A stretch of DNA of 64,000 bases from Cystobasidiopsis lactophilus. Its lineage: Eukaryota > Basidiomycota > Agaricostilbomycetes > Agaricostilbales > Chionosphaeraceae. Positions 21,389 to 32,463 of this stretch are shown piece by piece. Position 1 is the stretch's first letter, and each line of letters begins with the position of its first letter. Where the stretch lies: NCBI GenBank assembly GCA_001599975.1, contig BCIO01000001.1:1116001-1180000 (forward strand), in the 5' to 3' direction. The translations under genes and the position numbers were made by a program. Below the pieces are notes generated by a model. The model did not search any database. It was given only the letters and a program-made list of their open reading frames with translations, and had not been told where the DNA came from.

Positions 21389-22464
21389 TCACGATTTCAA
21401 CTCTTTGATTCTGGCCTCCAATAGCTCTACAAGGTTCGACAGGCCATCGACGTATCCCTCGTCCGGACCCTGCCCTTCAAAATCCCATGCATGAGCGAAG
21501 TCCACCGCTTTGACCCAGACTGCCGGCGTCCGTTGAACTGGCTCGTCGCTTGCAGAAGAGGCGGAAGAAGCGTCATCATCTGAGTCTGATATAGAGTCTG
21601 GGAGGTAATTGTCGGCCCAGTATGGTGTGGCGAGGGCGTCCTTTAGGCGCGCCGGGTTGCTCTCGTAGATGAACAGGATGCTGCTGGCTCGTAAGCGCCA
21701 CTCTAGGCTCTTGACTTCTTCGAGGTACTGTTTCAGATGCGTGAAGGCCAGCTGCAAGACGGAGAGGAGGAGGTCGGGTGGAAGGTAGGAAGGAAAGCAG
21801 CGCTGCATGGCTTCGCCCAGCTGGGCTGGCTTGAGGGCCTTGCCATATTGCTTCTCTGTCGTCTCGTATTCGTTCGTGTTGCAGTTCCAGATCTGTAAAG
21901 AAACGAAGACAAAAAATAGCTTCAGGCTTTGGTTCGCGAGCATTGGCAGACGTCCACTCACTCGACACCCCGTCAGACGCAGACCCGTGCTCCCGCTCGT
22001 CGTATTCTCAGCCGCCGCTTGCATCCTCTTCTGCTTCTCAGGCGGCGCCTCTTCATCGTACAGCTGCTTGCCGATTTTGAAGTCGATCACGCTCGGCTTG
22101 TCGAAATGAAAGGTCAAATTCTCTAGGACGACCGCCTGCAATCGACACCTTGACTGTGGTCCGCAACTAGCAATCCGGAGAAACTCACGCTTTGAGGAGT
22201 GACATTGGCTTCAGAGCCTGGTGCGCCCAACGCCAAGACTTCATTCGAGCTTGGATCCACTTGCCCTTGCAGATTGAGCGTGCCGTAGAACTTTGGCGTC
22301 CATTCTCCAATCAAAGAAGGATGGAACTTTGGCGCGAGCGTGTTGTAGAAGTCAATTTCGCGCTGGCTGGTCGTCTTGATGAGCAATTGGCCAGATTCAT
22401 CGGTGCTGATGGACCCAGAGTGGCCCGCGACCTGGCCATCGTACACCGCAGCAGGTGTGGCCAT
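21389..22464 (-). CDS. inositol polyphosphate multikinase (Arg82/IPMK type)
   Basis: Exons 22464..22189, 22135..21962 and 21892..21389 give 317 aa. The IPK family signature P-x-x-x-D-x-K-x-G is present as PSVIDFKIGKQLYD. LTGCR/IWNCNTNEYE, the substrate-site RASSILFIYES and the C-terminal AVDFAHAWDFEGQGPDEGY also match the family. Enzymes of this type phosphorylate Ins(1,4,5)P3 stepwise to higher inositol phosphates and, in yeast, support ArgR-Mcm1 transcription. An acidic run (SDSDDDASSASSASDE) is inserted before the last motif, as in yeast Arg82. The protein is likely nuclear. Confidence 0.9.
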
Positions 22465-22560
22465 CGTCTCAAAAGGTCATAAAAGAGCTCAAACAGGGGA
22501 CGAGGTCCTTCGGTTTTTCGTCACAATTGGTCGTGCAAGAAAGAAAGGTCAAAATGGAGG

Positions 22561-24510
22561 CTACGGCCGTGGCTTTCTCCGCCTGCGGTCCACGAACCCT
22601 TCTTGATCTTGCTGCTGCATCTGAGGCCGTCCCCATTGCCGCGGCGGGCCTCCCCCTCTTCCACCACCATCGCCACCGAAACCTGGTGGACCTCCTCCTC
22701 CACCAAAACCCGGTGGCCCGCCAAACCCTGGAATCGACGGATCGCCACCTCCTCCACCTCCACCTCCTCCCCAAGAATACCCTATCGGTGCATTCCCCAA
22801 ACCCGGCAAAGCAACCTCGTCGCCGTCCTCGTCCTCCTGCGCCACGCCCATCTCTCGCGACTTTTCGCGCCCGACGTGGTATCTGTCGAAGGTGTTCTTG
22901 GGCATGCCTGGCCGAGCGCGAGACCAAAAGCGGGTGGTGTGGTCGTTAGACGCAGAAGCAAGGACATGGCCGAGAGGGTGGTAGGCCAGCGACCAAACGT
23001 TGGAATCATGAGCGCACTCAAGCGCTTCTAACGGTGTCGGAGTGGCCGCATCGACGCCCCAATGCATAATAGAGCCGTCAGAGCCGCCACTGGTGAGCAG
23101 ATTGTGGTGAATAGGATGCCAAGCCAGGGCTGTAGGAAAGACGAAAGACAAATTGCTCAGCCAAAATTGGCTTACTTGGAAGCTCAACCTACAGCAAACT
23201 TCTCGCTTGTGGCCTTTGAGAGTGACCATCTCTTTCATGGCCCGGATGTCGAACACTTTGACGAACGCGTCCCGTGAGCCGGTGGCGACCAAGTTACCAT
23301 TCGGATTCCAGACGACTGCTTGCACCGTGTTCTTGTGCCCGTGTCTATGCATGTCGTTAGAAAAGAGCGTTTGAGCAGAAGAAGGGGCACCAACAAGGTG
23401 GTGAGGCATTTGCCTGTCCGTGGGTCCCAAAACTTGACCAAATTGTCCTTGCTCCCGGAAGCCAGCAGGCCTTTCGTCGGGTGCCACTTGACGCACTTGA
23501 CATCCCAGCCGTGGCCAGTGAGCGTCCTCTCCTCTCGCATCTCTTCAAAGCTCCACAGTTTCATCGTCGAGTCGTCCGAGCCGGTGACGAAGCGCACGTC
23601 GTTAGGGGCGAAGGAGACGTCCCGGACGGACTCGGAGTGGGCCTGGAAGACTTGTAGGTTGTTCATGTTGTTCTGGAAGTACTTGATCATGCCGCCCGAG
23701 TCGCCGGAGACGAGCCAGACGCCCGAGTTGGACCACTCCGCACACCGCACCGCCGAGTCGTGAGCCTGTGCCCTTCCAACAATGAGATTCTACACCCCAT
23801 CAGAGGTCAAGTAAAAGAAAGTCACCTGAAGAATAGACTCAAAGTTGAAAGCCATGCCGTTCCAAAGCGTGAATTCGCCAGAAGCGGCGCCAGTCACCAC
23901 TCGTCGACCCTCGGGCGTCCACTGCGAGCGTCGGGAAGCGGTTCAGCCAAATGAATGGCTAGAGTACAAGCGAGTCACGCACCCGCACGACGTTGATGGG
24001 ACAGCGGATCTTGTTCATCGAAGTGTGCACAAATTTGGAGCAAATCGAGACCGAGTGGTTGTCTGGGTAGTGCTCCGAATGTAGCATCTGTTCGAGGCTC
24101 TATGTTGAGCGTCTCATCTTGACAGCATGTGTAAGAAGGGCCACGAACGTCAATGATGGAGTTGGGATTCGGGCGCATCAAGTAGGTCTGATCTGGGCAT
24201 TGGCGGAGCGTCCGAAGCAAGCGCCAGCGTTCCAGCTCGCCAAAGTAGTCCACTGTCCTCCTTGCCTAGCCAAAACACACACACACCATGAGCTCCTGAC
24301 TACCACCAAAGAGGGAACGCAAACCTTGTTACGATTCCTTTGCGCCCGACCACCAAACTCCTGCGCCCGCTGGGTGGCCTCCTCCTGCTGCAACTGCTCC
24401 GCCTGCCTCTCCTCGAGCGATAAGGGCTGGGGCGGGTCTAGGACGTGCGTGGGCTGCCATTGGCTGGTCGACGCTGCTGCGCGGCAGCCTCGGGGCACCA
24501 GGTCGAGCAT
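22561..24510 (-). CDS. PFS2: polyadenylation factor subunit Pfs2 (WDR33 homologue)
   Basis: Seven exons (24510..24325, 24265..24149, 24087..23983, 23921..23826, 23765..23395, 23344..23193, 23129..22561) give 531 aa. The conserved entry motif RRTVDYFGE appears only if the 59-nt intron at 24266 is removed. [19 protein letters not shown], then [20 protein letters not shown] and five further WD40 blades follow (for example [32 protein letters not shown]). Pfs2 bridges components of the pre-mRNA 3'-end cleavage and polyadenylation complex. The C-terminus is a Gly-rich tail with GGGGGGGGG runs ending in RRRRKPRP. The start ATG at 24510 is the first in frame; another frame has an ATG at 24610. Confidence 0.9.
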
Positions 24511-25421
24511 TGTTTGATGGTCGCCGGCTCTGGTCAAGAGTGATCTTCGGCTCGACGTTTTGCTTCTTGAATTGCCACTGTTCAGACTTCTGCTGTTGCT
24601 GTTCTTCCATGCTCAGTGTCGTGGTTGCCTGTTGCTCTTGAGCCTTGCGAATGATTGCTTCAAGTGAAAGAAGAGCGGCGGCGGCTTGTCCGAGGTTTCC
24701 AATTGCCCTCTGATTGAATTGCACTGCCACGGTCTGTCAGTATATCAGACACATGTCCTGGTGTGGTGGAACCGCTGTGGGCTGTTGTCAACTCAAGCAA
24801 GCCAGGATTGGGTAAGGTGGGTCGTCTGAGCAGTCAAGTGATGCCGTTCACTTGTCGTCGCCTTCATTACTTCTCTAAAGCTTTCAAAGGGATACAAGAT
24901 GGCTTTAATGTACTCAAGAGCCAAGTGCATATTGGAGATTCAGGCGAGCCTCGCTGCCAGTAGTTGCCACCTCCAAAACCTCCTTCCCTGGGTCTCTGTT
25001 CAGCTTCATACCCATTCCGCTGTATCTTTACTGTACATCTTTACACGTAGAGTGGTGTAAAATGGCCTTCGGGCAAGATCCCAAATCAATTCGAGACCTA
25101 CCACACTTCGGTCGACAAGTTATGAGACAAAAAGAGGTGAGCCAACAACGAGGTTTGGAGGTCTCCGTCGTTCAGCTTGTCAAGTCTCCGCCTTGCAAAC
25201 GTCGCTACGTGAGTCAGAGAAGCCTGTCTGGAGTGTTTGCCGCCCTTCCCTGCCCGCCATCGCACCGGCCAAACCGTCGAATCGCCCACTCCCAATCCAT
25301 CCGCATTGCTGCTTGCTGCTCAGACCATCGTTGCTGACATTGCGGCCCACTCGCTTGGAACAGACTTAAATCCAACAAACACTTGGATTTAAATCAGCGC
25401 CCAGACCCTCGCCTGCCCAGC
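24511..25421. promoter_or_regulatory. divergent promoter region, 911 bp
   Basis: This stretch separates PFS2 (minus) from RPS10 (plus). The only clear local structure is the inverted repeat close to the RPS10 start. No gene is supported. Confidence 0.4.
25366..25392 (+). repeat. perfect 10-bp inverted repeat upstream of RPS10
   Basis: TTAAATCCAA and TTGGATTTAA are separated by 7 bases and end 29 bases before the RPS10 ATG. It could be a protein-binding palindrome or a 5'UTR hairpin. Confidence 0.6.
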
Positions 25422-26144
25422 ATGCTCATCTCCAAGCAGAACCGCAAGACCATCTACGAACACCTCTTCAAAGGTGCGTTCGCGGACTCCGCCTGTTCTT
25501 ATTCGATTTGAACTGGATGTTGACTCTTTGAACCCGCACAGGCAAGTCCTAACACATTGGCAGAAGCGCGGCGGGCAGAACTAATTTAAACGGGGACGAT
25601 TGCGCAGAGGGTGTCTTGGTCGCCAAAAAGGACTACAACGCCCCTAAGCACCTCGAGCTCGACGTGCCCAACCTCGAGGTCATCAAGGCCCTCCAGTCCC
25701 TCAACTCGCGCGGCTACGTCTCCACCTCGTTCTCCTGGCAGTACTACTACTACATCCTCACCAACGAGGGCATCGAGTACCTCCGCGAATTCCTCCACAT
25801 CCCCTCCGAGATCGTCCCCAACACCCACAAGAAGCCGCAGAGGGCCCCACGGCAAGTCGTCTTGCTCACTACTTAGCCAGAATCCCTTGGCTCATGCTCT
25901 ATGATTGCTCTTGCAGCCCCGCCGACGCTCGCCCCCAGCGCTCCGAGGGCGCCTACCGTGCCCCGCGAGGCGAGGGCGAATACCGCAGGCGCGACGACGG
26001 CGAGAAGAAGGAGGGCTCTGGCCCCGCTGACTTCAGGCCCAGGTTCGTTGCCAACCCCCTTTTCATTAGTTTTGTAAGGGAGCTGATGGCAGGGCTGTCG
26101 AGAACAGGTTCGGTGGTATCGGACGAGGTGCACCAGCTTCGTAG
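25422..26144 (+). CDS. RPS10: 40S ribosomal protein eS10
   Basis: Exons 25422..25473, 25608..25851, 25917..26042 and 26108..26144 give 152 aa. The start [19 protein letters not shown] and the block [19 protein letters not shown] are diagnostic of eS10, which sits in the small-subunit head near the mRNA channel. The tail is Arg/Gly/Pro-rich ([15 protein letters not shown]) as in other eukaryotes and ends [11 protein letters not shown]. The first intron is 134 nt, long for this window, as often in ribosomal protein genes. The second intron is GC-AG (CG|GCAAGT); the alternative GT sites break the frame. Confidence 0.95.
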
Positions 26145-26275
26145 AGATCGCATTGTCATGCAACATTAGGCGTTCTTTCCCATTTCCCTCACACCGCACT
26201 AAACCCCGCCCCGGCTGGCGACTTCCTGAGTTTCTAACCACCACAACGCCATTACTCGACTATACTACGGTCCTA

Positions 26276-27441
26276 TTAAGAAGTCTTGGGTGCTGCCGCA
26301 GGGGTGGGGGCTTCGGGCCAAGAGCGCGGGACGACCGCCACAGGGACGATCCAACACGCGGCGAGAATCAACCCGTTCCCTTTATCCTTGCCCGCGATCT
26401 GAACACAATCCACAACTGAGCCTCGCAACCTTGGATACAAAGGACAGGTGACCTCACAAGCCTGAGATAGCTGGAGAGGTAGCCCACTACAGGCGCGACG
26501 CCCTTCAGAACCATGAAAGCGGCAGCTGGAACGATTCCAGCGACCAGGGCGCTGCCTGCAGCTGCGACGATGGTCTTGATTCCCACTTCGACTTCGTTCA
26601 GCTGGGAGTAGGTGGCAAGTGAGCCACGGAGCTAGCGATGAAAGAAGGGCTCTCACCACGTCCTCGACAGCCTTCTCCTTGGGCGAAATACGGACACAGA
26701 TGTTGTGAGGAACATACAGCTCGTAGCCCCACCAGTGAGCCTCGAGCGAGATCTTATCCGGCGAAGGTTCTAGAGAAGAGTCAGCGAGGTCGTTGCAGAA
26801 CAGACGAGGACAGCTCACGCCAGACTTTCTTGACCACTGTTGTATCAGTCCTGGCAGCGGTGACGGCATACCAGGGCTTCTTGGCTCCCGGGAGCGTGTT
26901 CACAACGCAAGTCGTGTACGGCGCCACCGAGACCTTGCCAGCTGCGTCCAATTGCAGGCACACGTTGGTTGGGTCCAAATCGACCTTTGTCGGTTTAGAT
27001 GACTTGGAGGAGAAGGGCAGTGTCAGCAGGGTCTGATTCGCCGACGTCGATGTGAGGGCAACTGGCATGGACGAGAGGGACTGCCAGATTTGCTTGTCGT
27101 TCATGTACGCCTCGTCTGCCAACCGCACTCCTAAGTCTGACAGGACAGGCTCGCAAAGAAGAGTGCTTACCAGAAAGCAGAGTGATCAGGTCTTTGCCTT
27201 GAATCGCGGCATACTTGGTTGTGAAGTAGGCGCTGTCCGGAGACGAGTCCACCAGCAGACTGAACACGTTCAAGCAGAAAGCAGCAGGTTCGGGCTTGGC
27301 AGTCATTTGGTAGATTGAAGGCAAGGGAGCATAATTCGTGGGATACAGGGGCAACCAAAACAGGAGCTCGAGCGGCGAGAAGAAGCGCACACAGACAGGG
27401 GTTTGGCGAGTCCTGCCGTTCTCCCGGAACCTAGACGACAT
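26276..27441 (-). CDS. unknown 320-aa membrane-associated protein
   Basis: Five exons (27441..27171, 27130..26819, 26769..26657, 26601..26458, 26398..26276). The N-terminal two thirds have a soluble, beta-rich look with an SPDKISLEAHWWGYELYVPH block. The C-terminal third has hydrophobic, Ala-rich segments: AAAGSALVAGIVPAAAFMVL, the following VVGYLSSYL, and LILAACWIVPVAVVP. The arrangement resembles a protein with a large head and a membrane-inserting tail. No family was recognised. The 40-nt first intron is among the shortest here. Confidence 0.65.
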
Positions 27442-27551
27442 TTCGCTCTGAAAGCATTGCAGAAAGATAAAGCACAAGTTGGACCAGGGTGGCGGAAGCG
27501 GACCAAAATCTTGATTTCGCACTTTCTTGCTCTCACTTAAATCTCCACCCA

Positions 27552-29066
27552 ATGCAAACTTCAGATTCGGACCTCCTGTTCCAAGCAGAAGTCGACCAAC
27601 AACGCGCCGAGCAGCGCCGGTCGAAAGCAGCGCGCAAAGGGCAACCGGGCAATCCCATCAACCTCAACAGCAAACCTTTGGATGTGCTTGTTCATGGCGG
27701 CGACGCCTGGATCGCGGCGTCAGGCTTCTCGGCAAAGCGTGTCAAATTGAATGTTGGTCTAAGCTCGCGGCTTTATGAGGGCAAACAACGCGAACTCAAG
27801 CTGCTTTGAAGACTGGCAAAGTCACGCAGTTCTTCAAAGGCCACTCGGCGCCTGTTTCTGCTATTGCACTTGCTCCAGGCAAGCCCAGTGTTCTAATCAC
27901 GAGTTCCTGGGACAAGAGCATTCGATTCTGGGACACAGCGGTTGGTTTGCTTTTGTTCAATCAACATTTTCGAAGCGCTGGCTGAAGAGAAAGTCCCAGT
28001 CCGGAGCTTGCCTACATACATTACAAAAGGCGCACATCGATTTCGTCAAAGTGCTGCTCGTTATCCCAGAGCTGAATCTTCTGGCCTCGGGCGGCTCTGA
28101 CCAAGACATCAGGCTCTTCGACCTCTCGGCTCTGACCTCTCCTCGTGATTCCTATGGCCAAATACCAGAGCCCAAGTTTCTTGCTTCTCTTAGAGGGCAC
28201 TCGCGACCAATCCAATGCCTCCGAGCGTGGCCAGCAAAAGATGGGAAATCAACGCTTTTGTTCAGCGCGGACACAATGGGCCGGCTTTGCGTCTGGGAGC
28301 TTCAGAAGGAAGGAGGTGGTGGATTGAAAACGGCAAAGGTCAATGAGTGGCGAGAGCACGAAACGGGCATTTTCGATCTCTGCCTCGAGCCGAAAGGCCT
28401 TTGGACCGGTGAGCTCTTCCTTTACTGAAGCTTTCACAGAAAGCCAAATTTCCCTGATACAGCCTCTGGGGACAAGACTGTTCTGTTCTGCACCTTTGAT
28501 TACGACAAGCCGCACGAGCCGCCGGTTCCCAAGCTGCGCCTCCAGCAGCCTTACTACGTCAAAGCCGTCTTGCCGCTGGACGCTGTCGCCCCGGAACTTG
28601 AAGAGCACTTTGTGGTGACCGGCTCTTCCGACGAGTCCATCCGGGTCTACGATCTGGTCGAGGCCAACCGACACCCTGCGCCGGCCGCTCGCGAAGTCCA
28701 AATCTGGGACCAGCCGTCGACGTCGAACTCTACACCCACTGGACTCATCAAAACGGTAGACGAACATTCGCACGAGGTTAACAAGTGCGGCGAGCCCATC
28801 CTTTTGTCTGGGCTGAGCCATGACTGAGTAAATTTGACACTCCCCACAGACTGGCCCTCTGGCTCAAACCCTCAGACGATGGCTTGTCGTTTGAGCCTCA
28901 TGTGGTCAGCAGCAGCTTGGATGAGACTTTGCGGATATGGCCCTTGGCCCAGCTGCTCGACCCGAAGCATGTCTTCTTGGCAGAGCCTGAAGACGAGCCA
29001 GAGCCGCCTGCGAGCGTCCTGACGCAAGAAGAAGAGGACGAGCTGGCCGAGCTGATGGGCGAGTAG
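27552..29066 (+). CDS. WD40-repeat protein, function unassigned
   Basis: Exons 27552..27756, 27801..27940, 28000..28408, 28463..28784 and 28850..29066 give 430 aa. A charged N-terminus (AEVDQQRAEQRRSKAARK) precedes six or seven WD blades: TSSWDKSIRFWDTASG, SGGSDQDIRLFDL, FSADTMGRLCVW, TASGDKTVLFC, TGSSDESIRVYDL and SSSLDETLRIW. An acidic C-terminus (EEEDELAELMGE) follows. The acceptor at 27999 was chosen because it restores SGACLHTLQKAHIDFVK. A ribosome-biogenesis or chromatin role is possible, but the blades alone do not identify it. Confidence 0.8.
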
Positions 29067-29322
29067 TGGGCTTGGGTTGGAGGGTCGCGGGCATTGTTTG
29101 TGCTGAACGCCACCAGCGCTTCAACTTCGATTGCTTCGCTTTCTAGTCATGGTCCCCGGCCGGCATAATCTCTGAAGATCTTAGAGAGCATAGTAGATTA
29201 AAGTGAACGCGCAACAGGACCTTTTCGGATCAGCATACCCACAAGCTGCCTTAGCGCGCCCAGGCGAAGTTCGCGCAGAGGCGGCGCCCTCGACTCTGTT
29301 GTTCGCTCGACCGTCTTTGAAA

Positions 29323-30580
29323 ATGCCAAGCAAGCGGCAGGTTCTGGGAGCGCTGGCGACGACAGTGGGACTGGCATGGGGGCAGCACAACATGCAAACG
29401 GGGAATGTCACCTCGTTGACGGGGACCTGGTTCGGACCCTCCTCTTTTCTCGCCTCACGCCCGGCCCTCCAGGCTCATTACGTCCCTCTGCAGGTCCACG
29501 GGCTCCGGCGCTGTCATCACTGGGCAGGTAAGAACGCATTCCAGAGGCGTGTAGGGGACCATGGCTAAGCGAGAATCGGACGGCCCGCGCAGAACTTCTG
29601 CAACCCGGTCAACTACACGTTCGTTTCTCCCCTCCCGCTGCCTTAGCCGCTCCATCGCCGCCCGATGCTGATTGCTGTTGGTCTACAGATTCAATGTCCC
29701 GCAGGTTCGTTGGCCTCTTCACAGGGAAATAAGCATCGTGGCCTGATCCCGGACCTTGGCAGACGGCCGGCATCAGTCTTTCGTTTACGGACGACGGGTT
29801 CTTCGAAGAGGCGCAGTATCAGTACAATGCGAACGGTGCGTTTTACCGCTGGTCTAAAGCCCAAAGGACGACATCTGACCAAGATTGCGTTGGTCGCCAA
29901 ACAGGCTCCGAGCCGCATTGTATCCAAGCCTACCTCATCTTCCAGCACGGAACCTATACATTTGAAGCCAATGGGGTGAGTTGATCTGAGACAGGCCAAA
30001 AACGGCGCCTGAAACACGTCGTTGGACCCAGTCAATCACGACGCAGCCGATTCAAGCGGACGGCCGGATAGAGGTTCAAGACCTGTGCGCCTACACCACC
30101 ACCGTCATGACCTACTACTACGAACCAGGGTGCGCGTGCTTGGATGCTTTGGGTGTGACCAGCGAGCTCATCGTCGCGTGAAACAAACAGGCTCTACCCA
30201 ACATGGAAGATCATCAACGACCCCGACCACAACCAGGTAGGCATCGCTCCTCTCTTTAGGGCTCCAAGAAACTAATGCGCAGCATTGTGCCTGCAGTACA
30301 AGTTGACCCTGCAAAAGTACGACGGGAGCTTCATGGCCCCTATGTGGCTCCGCTACAACCCACCGAACATGTGGCGTATGTTTTGATCTCTCCTCGGTCA
30401 TCTAACGTGTCTTATGGAGCTCAAATAATAGCCACTGTCCAACTGACGACCAACGAGACGATCAAAGAAAACGCTGCCGCCAATGGCTTCAGCGCCGCGC
30501 CGCCTTCATCCACAGTCGACCTTCGGCTACTGGGCGCGGCCAGCGTCCTCGCACTTGCCACCCTATCTTGGTTCATCTAG
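29323..30580 (+). CDS. ROT1: Rot1-like ER chaperone / beta-1,6-glucan synthesis protein
   Basis: Ten exons (29323..29429, 29494..29527, 29593..29618, 29689..29704, 29763..29835, 29905..29975, 30032..30129, 30191..30236, 30297..30375, 30432..30580) give 232 aa. A signal peptide (LGALATTVGLAWGQ) is followed by LTGTWSTGSGAVITG, FCNPVNYTFNVPQTAG, FTDDGFFEEAQYQYN, IFQHGTYTFEANG, DLCAYTTTVMTYY and a C-terminal hydrophobic span ending WFI. This matches Rot1 from end to end. In yeast Rot1 is an essential ER type I membrane protein needed for cell-wall assembly and folding of some glycoproteins. The gene is extremely fragmented: nine introns in 1.26 kb, with exons as short as 16 nt. Confidence 0.9.
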
Positions 30581-30956
30581 ACACCCGCACGCCCTTGTCA
30601 AAGCCATCCTGTTTTCGGCAGTCTTCCTGCGGTGGCCTGGTTTGCCCCCTGTTGGAAGGCGGGACGGCTCTTATCCTTAATGCCAAACGGACAATTTCTC
30701 TCCTCGCCTTCGCACGACTTTTCGACCAACCCTCATAGAGCGCCCTTCTGTGCCCAGCGCAGGATGGCCCAAGCTGTAATTAGGTTCAGGGAAGGCGGAC
30801 GCTGCCTCTTCTTCGGGCTTCTTTTTCTCTACTTCTCTCTTAGCATTTCCCCTCATCCCTGTCTCTCTGCTGTACAATACAATGCCCACTTTCATCTTGC
30901 TTGACCTCCGCTCGCCAACTGTCCGTGTTTCGGCTGGGAGAAGTGGCAGTGCGAGA
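30581..30956. other. convergent intergenic region, 376 bp
   Basis: This stretch lies between the 3' ends of ROT1 (plus) and the CBS gene (minus). No gene is supported. Confidence 0.4.
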
Positions 30957-32330
30957 TTACTTTGGGGGTTCCCGCAGCCAATCCTTGGTGATATAATTGC
31001 GAATACTGGAGAGAACGAGATGTCAGTCAAAGCAGGAGGAAAGGATGAGCACAACGCACGAATCGGGAAGAACAAATACAATGTTGGCGCCTTCTGTCGC
31101 GGCAAGCTGTCGGCCTCGTTCGGTAGATTTGAGCCATCGCACACCGGCTTCTACAGCCGTTCCAGACGATCCGCCGCACAGCAAGCCCTCTTGGCGAATC
31201 AGCCGGCGAGTCATGGCAAACGCATCGTCGTCTTGGCTCTTGGTCCATTCGTCCACCAAGGCGTGGTCAAGAACGTCGGGCACGAAGTCGTAGCCTGGAG
31301 CAGCGATTAAGCAGGCGGCTTCTGAGTGGTAGAGAGTTGCGCCTACCGATGCCTTCGACTTTATAGATGGTCGACTCCCCTTCCTTGAGCTCGTTTAAGG
31401 CCTCTGGACGCGCCAAGACGCTTCCGATTGGATCAACACCTAAGATCATTGCTTGTGCGTTGTGCTCTCTGACACGACGAGCGATGCCTGTTATCGTTCC
31501 ACCGGTGCCGGCGCCACAGACGACCGCATCGACCTTGCCGGAAGACGCGCGCTCAGCGGTAGAGGTGGAAGCAATGGCCTCTACGATCTCGGCTCCAGTG
31601 CCATGATAATGAGCCAAAGGGTTGTTCGGGTTGCCATACTGGTCCAAGATGACAGCGTTTGGGATCTCTTTCTGCAGTCTTCGCGCCACACCGATGTGGC
31701 TCTCTGGCGAGTCGAAAGCCGCCTCAGTTGGCGTCCGGACAATCTCTGCGCCTGAATCAGGAGGCACCTTGAAGCATAAGTCGCGCGAAGCACAGCACAC
31801 CAAGGCGGCTCTCACCCAGGCTTTGGATCGTGGTCGCCTTCTCGGCCGACATCTTCTCTGGCATCACGATAATGCAGCGATATCCTTTGATAGCAGCCAT
31901 CAAGCTGAGTCCAATGCCGGTATTGCCAGAAGCTATGAGAGTTGAACAAGGGCTCCGTCTGCCGATCCAAAGGGGCGAAAGCTCACTTGGCTCGATGAGA
32001 ACGGTCTTGCCAGGGATCAGGCGGCCTTCTTTCTCAGCCTCTTCCACCATACGTTTCCTGCCTTGCATAGAATTCGAGCATGGTTTCGAAGCGCACACCT
32101 TCTGAGGGTCACTCACGCAATCCGGTCCTTCACGCTCGACCCTGGTGGCGAATCAGCCATATTCACGCGCCATTGAGACTCTAAATACTTCACACACCTG
32201 CATTGAAAAACTCGCATTTGGCATACAGGTTGGCCTTGAAGCCCTCCTCTTTGGCGATCTTGTCCAAGCGCACCAAGGGCGTATTACCGATGAGCTCGCC
32301 AATAGAGTCCAGCACGTGAAGAGGCGCCAT
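30957..32330 (-). CDS. cystathionine beta-synthase, catalytic core only
   Basis: Seven exons (32330..32198, 32141..32117, 32057..31987, 31932..31816, 31751..31347, 31294..31060, 31005..30957) give 344 aa. It is a PLP fold-type II enzyme: [14 protein letters not shown], the PLP lysine in GSSVKDRIA, the phosphate-binding TSGNTGIGL and [10 protein letters not shown], and [21 protein letters not shown] and the end [10 protein letters not shown] are typical of cystathionine beta-synthase rather than bacterial CysK. It condenses homocysteine and serine (possibly also acts on O-acetylserine). The protein stops right after the catalytic core; the C-terminal CBS-motif pair found in yeast Cys4 is absent. 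Confidence 0.88.
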
Positions 32331-32463
32331 CTACCAACAATCAGCAATCCGACCTGAGACTGAGGCGGTTGGGGAGCAAGAAAATTGTTGGAGAGGTGCG
32401 GCGATTTGCGTCGTCTATCGGCTTGCCGTCTGTGCCCACCTTGTGCCACTGAAGACTGCTCTC

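Noticed and set aside
22680-22790. GC-rich repeat as a possible tandem satellite
   Set aside because: It is the coding sequence for the Gly-rich PFS2 tail.
22561-23496. 311-codon continuous frame in PFS2
   Set aside because: It crosses an intron with good splice sites; the WD40 frame is restored only by splicing, and the non-WD inserts are intron sequence.
24329-24730. Gln-rich 133-codon frame overlapping the PFS2 start
   Set aside because: It ends in a stop and no intron joins it to the RRTVDY motif; the other frame does so in phase.
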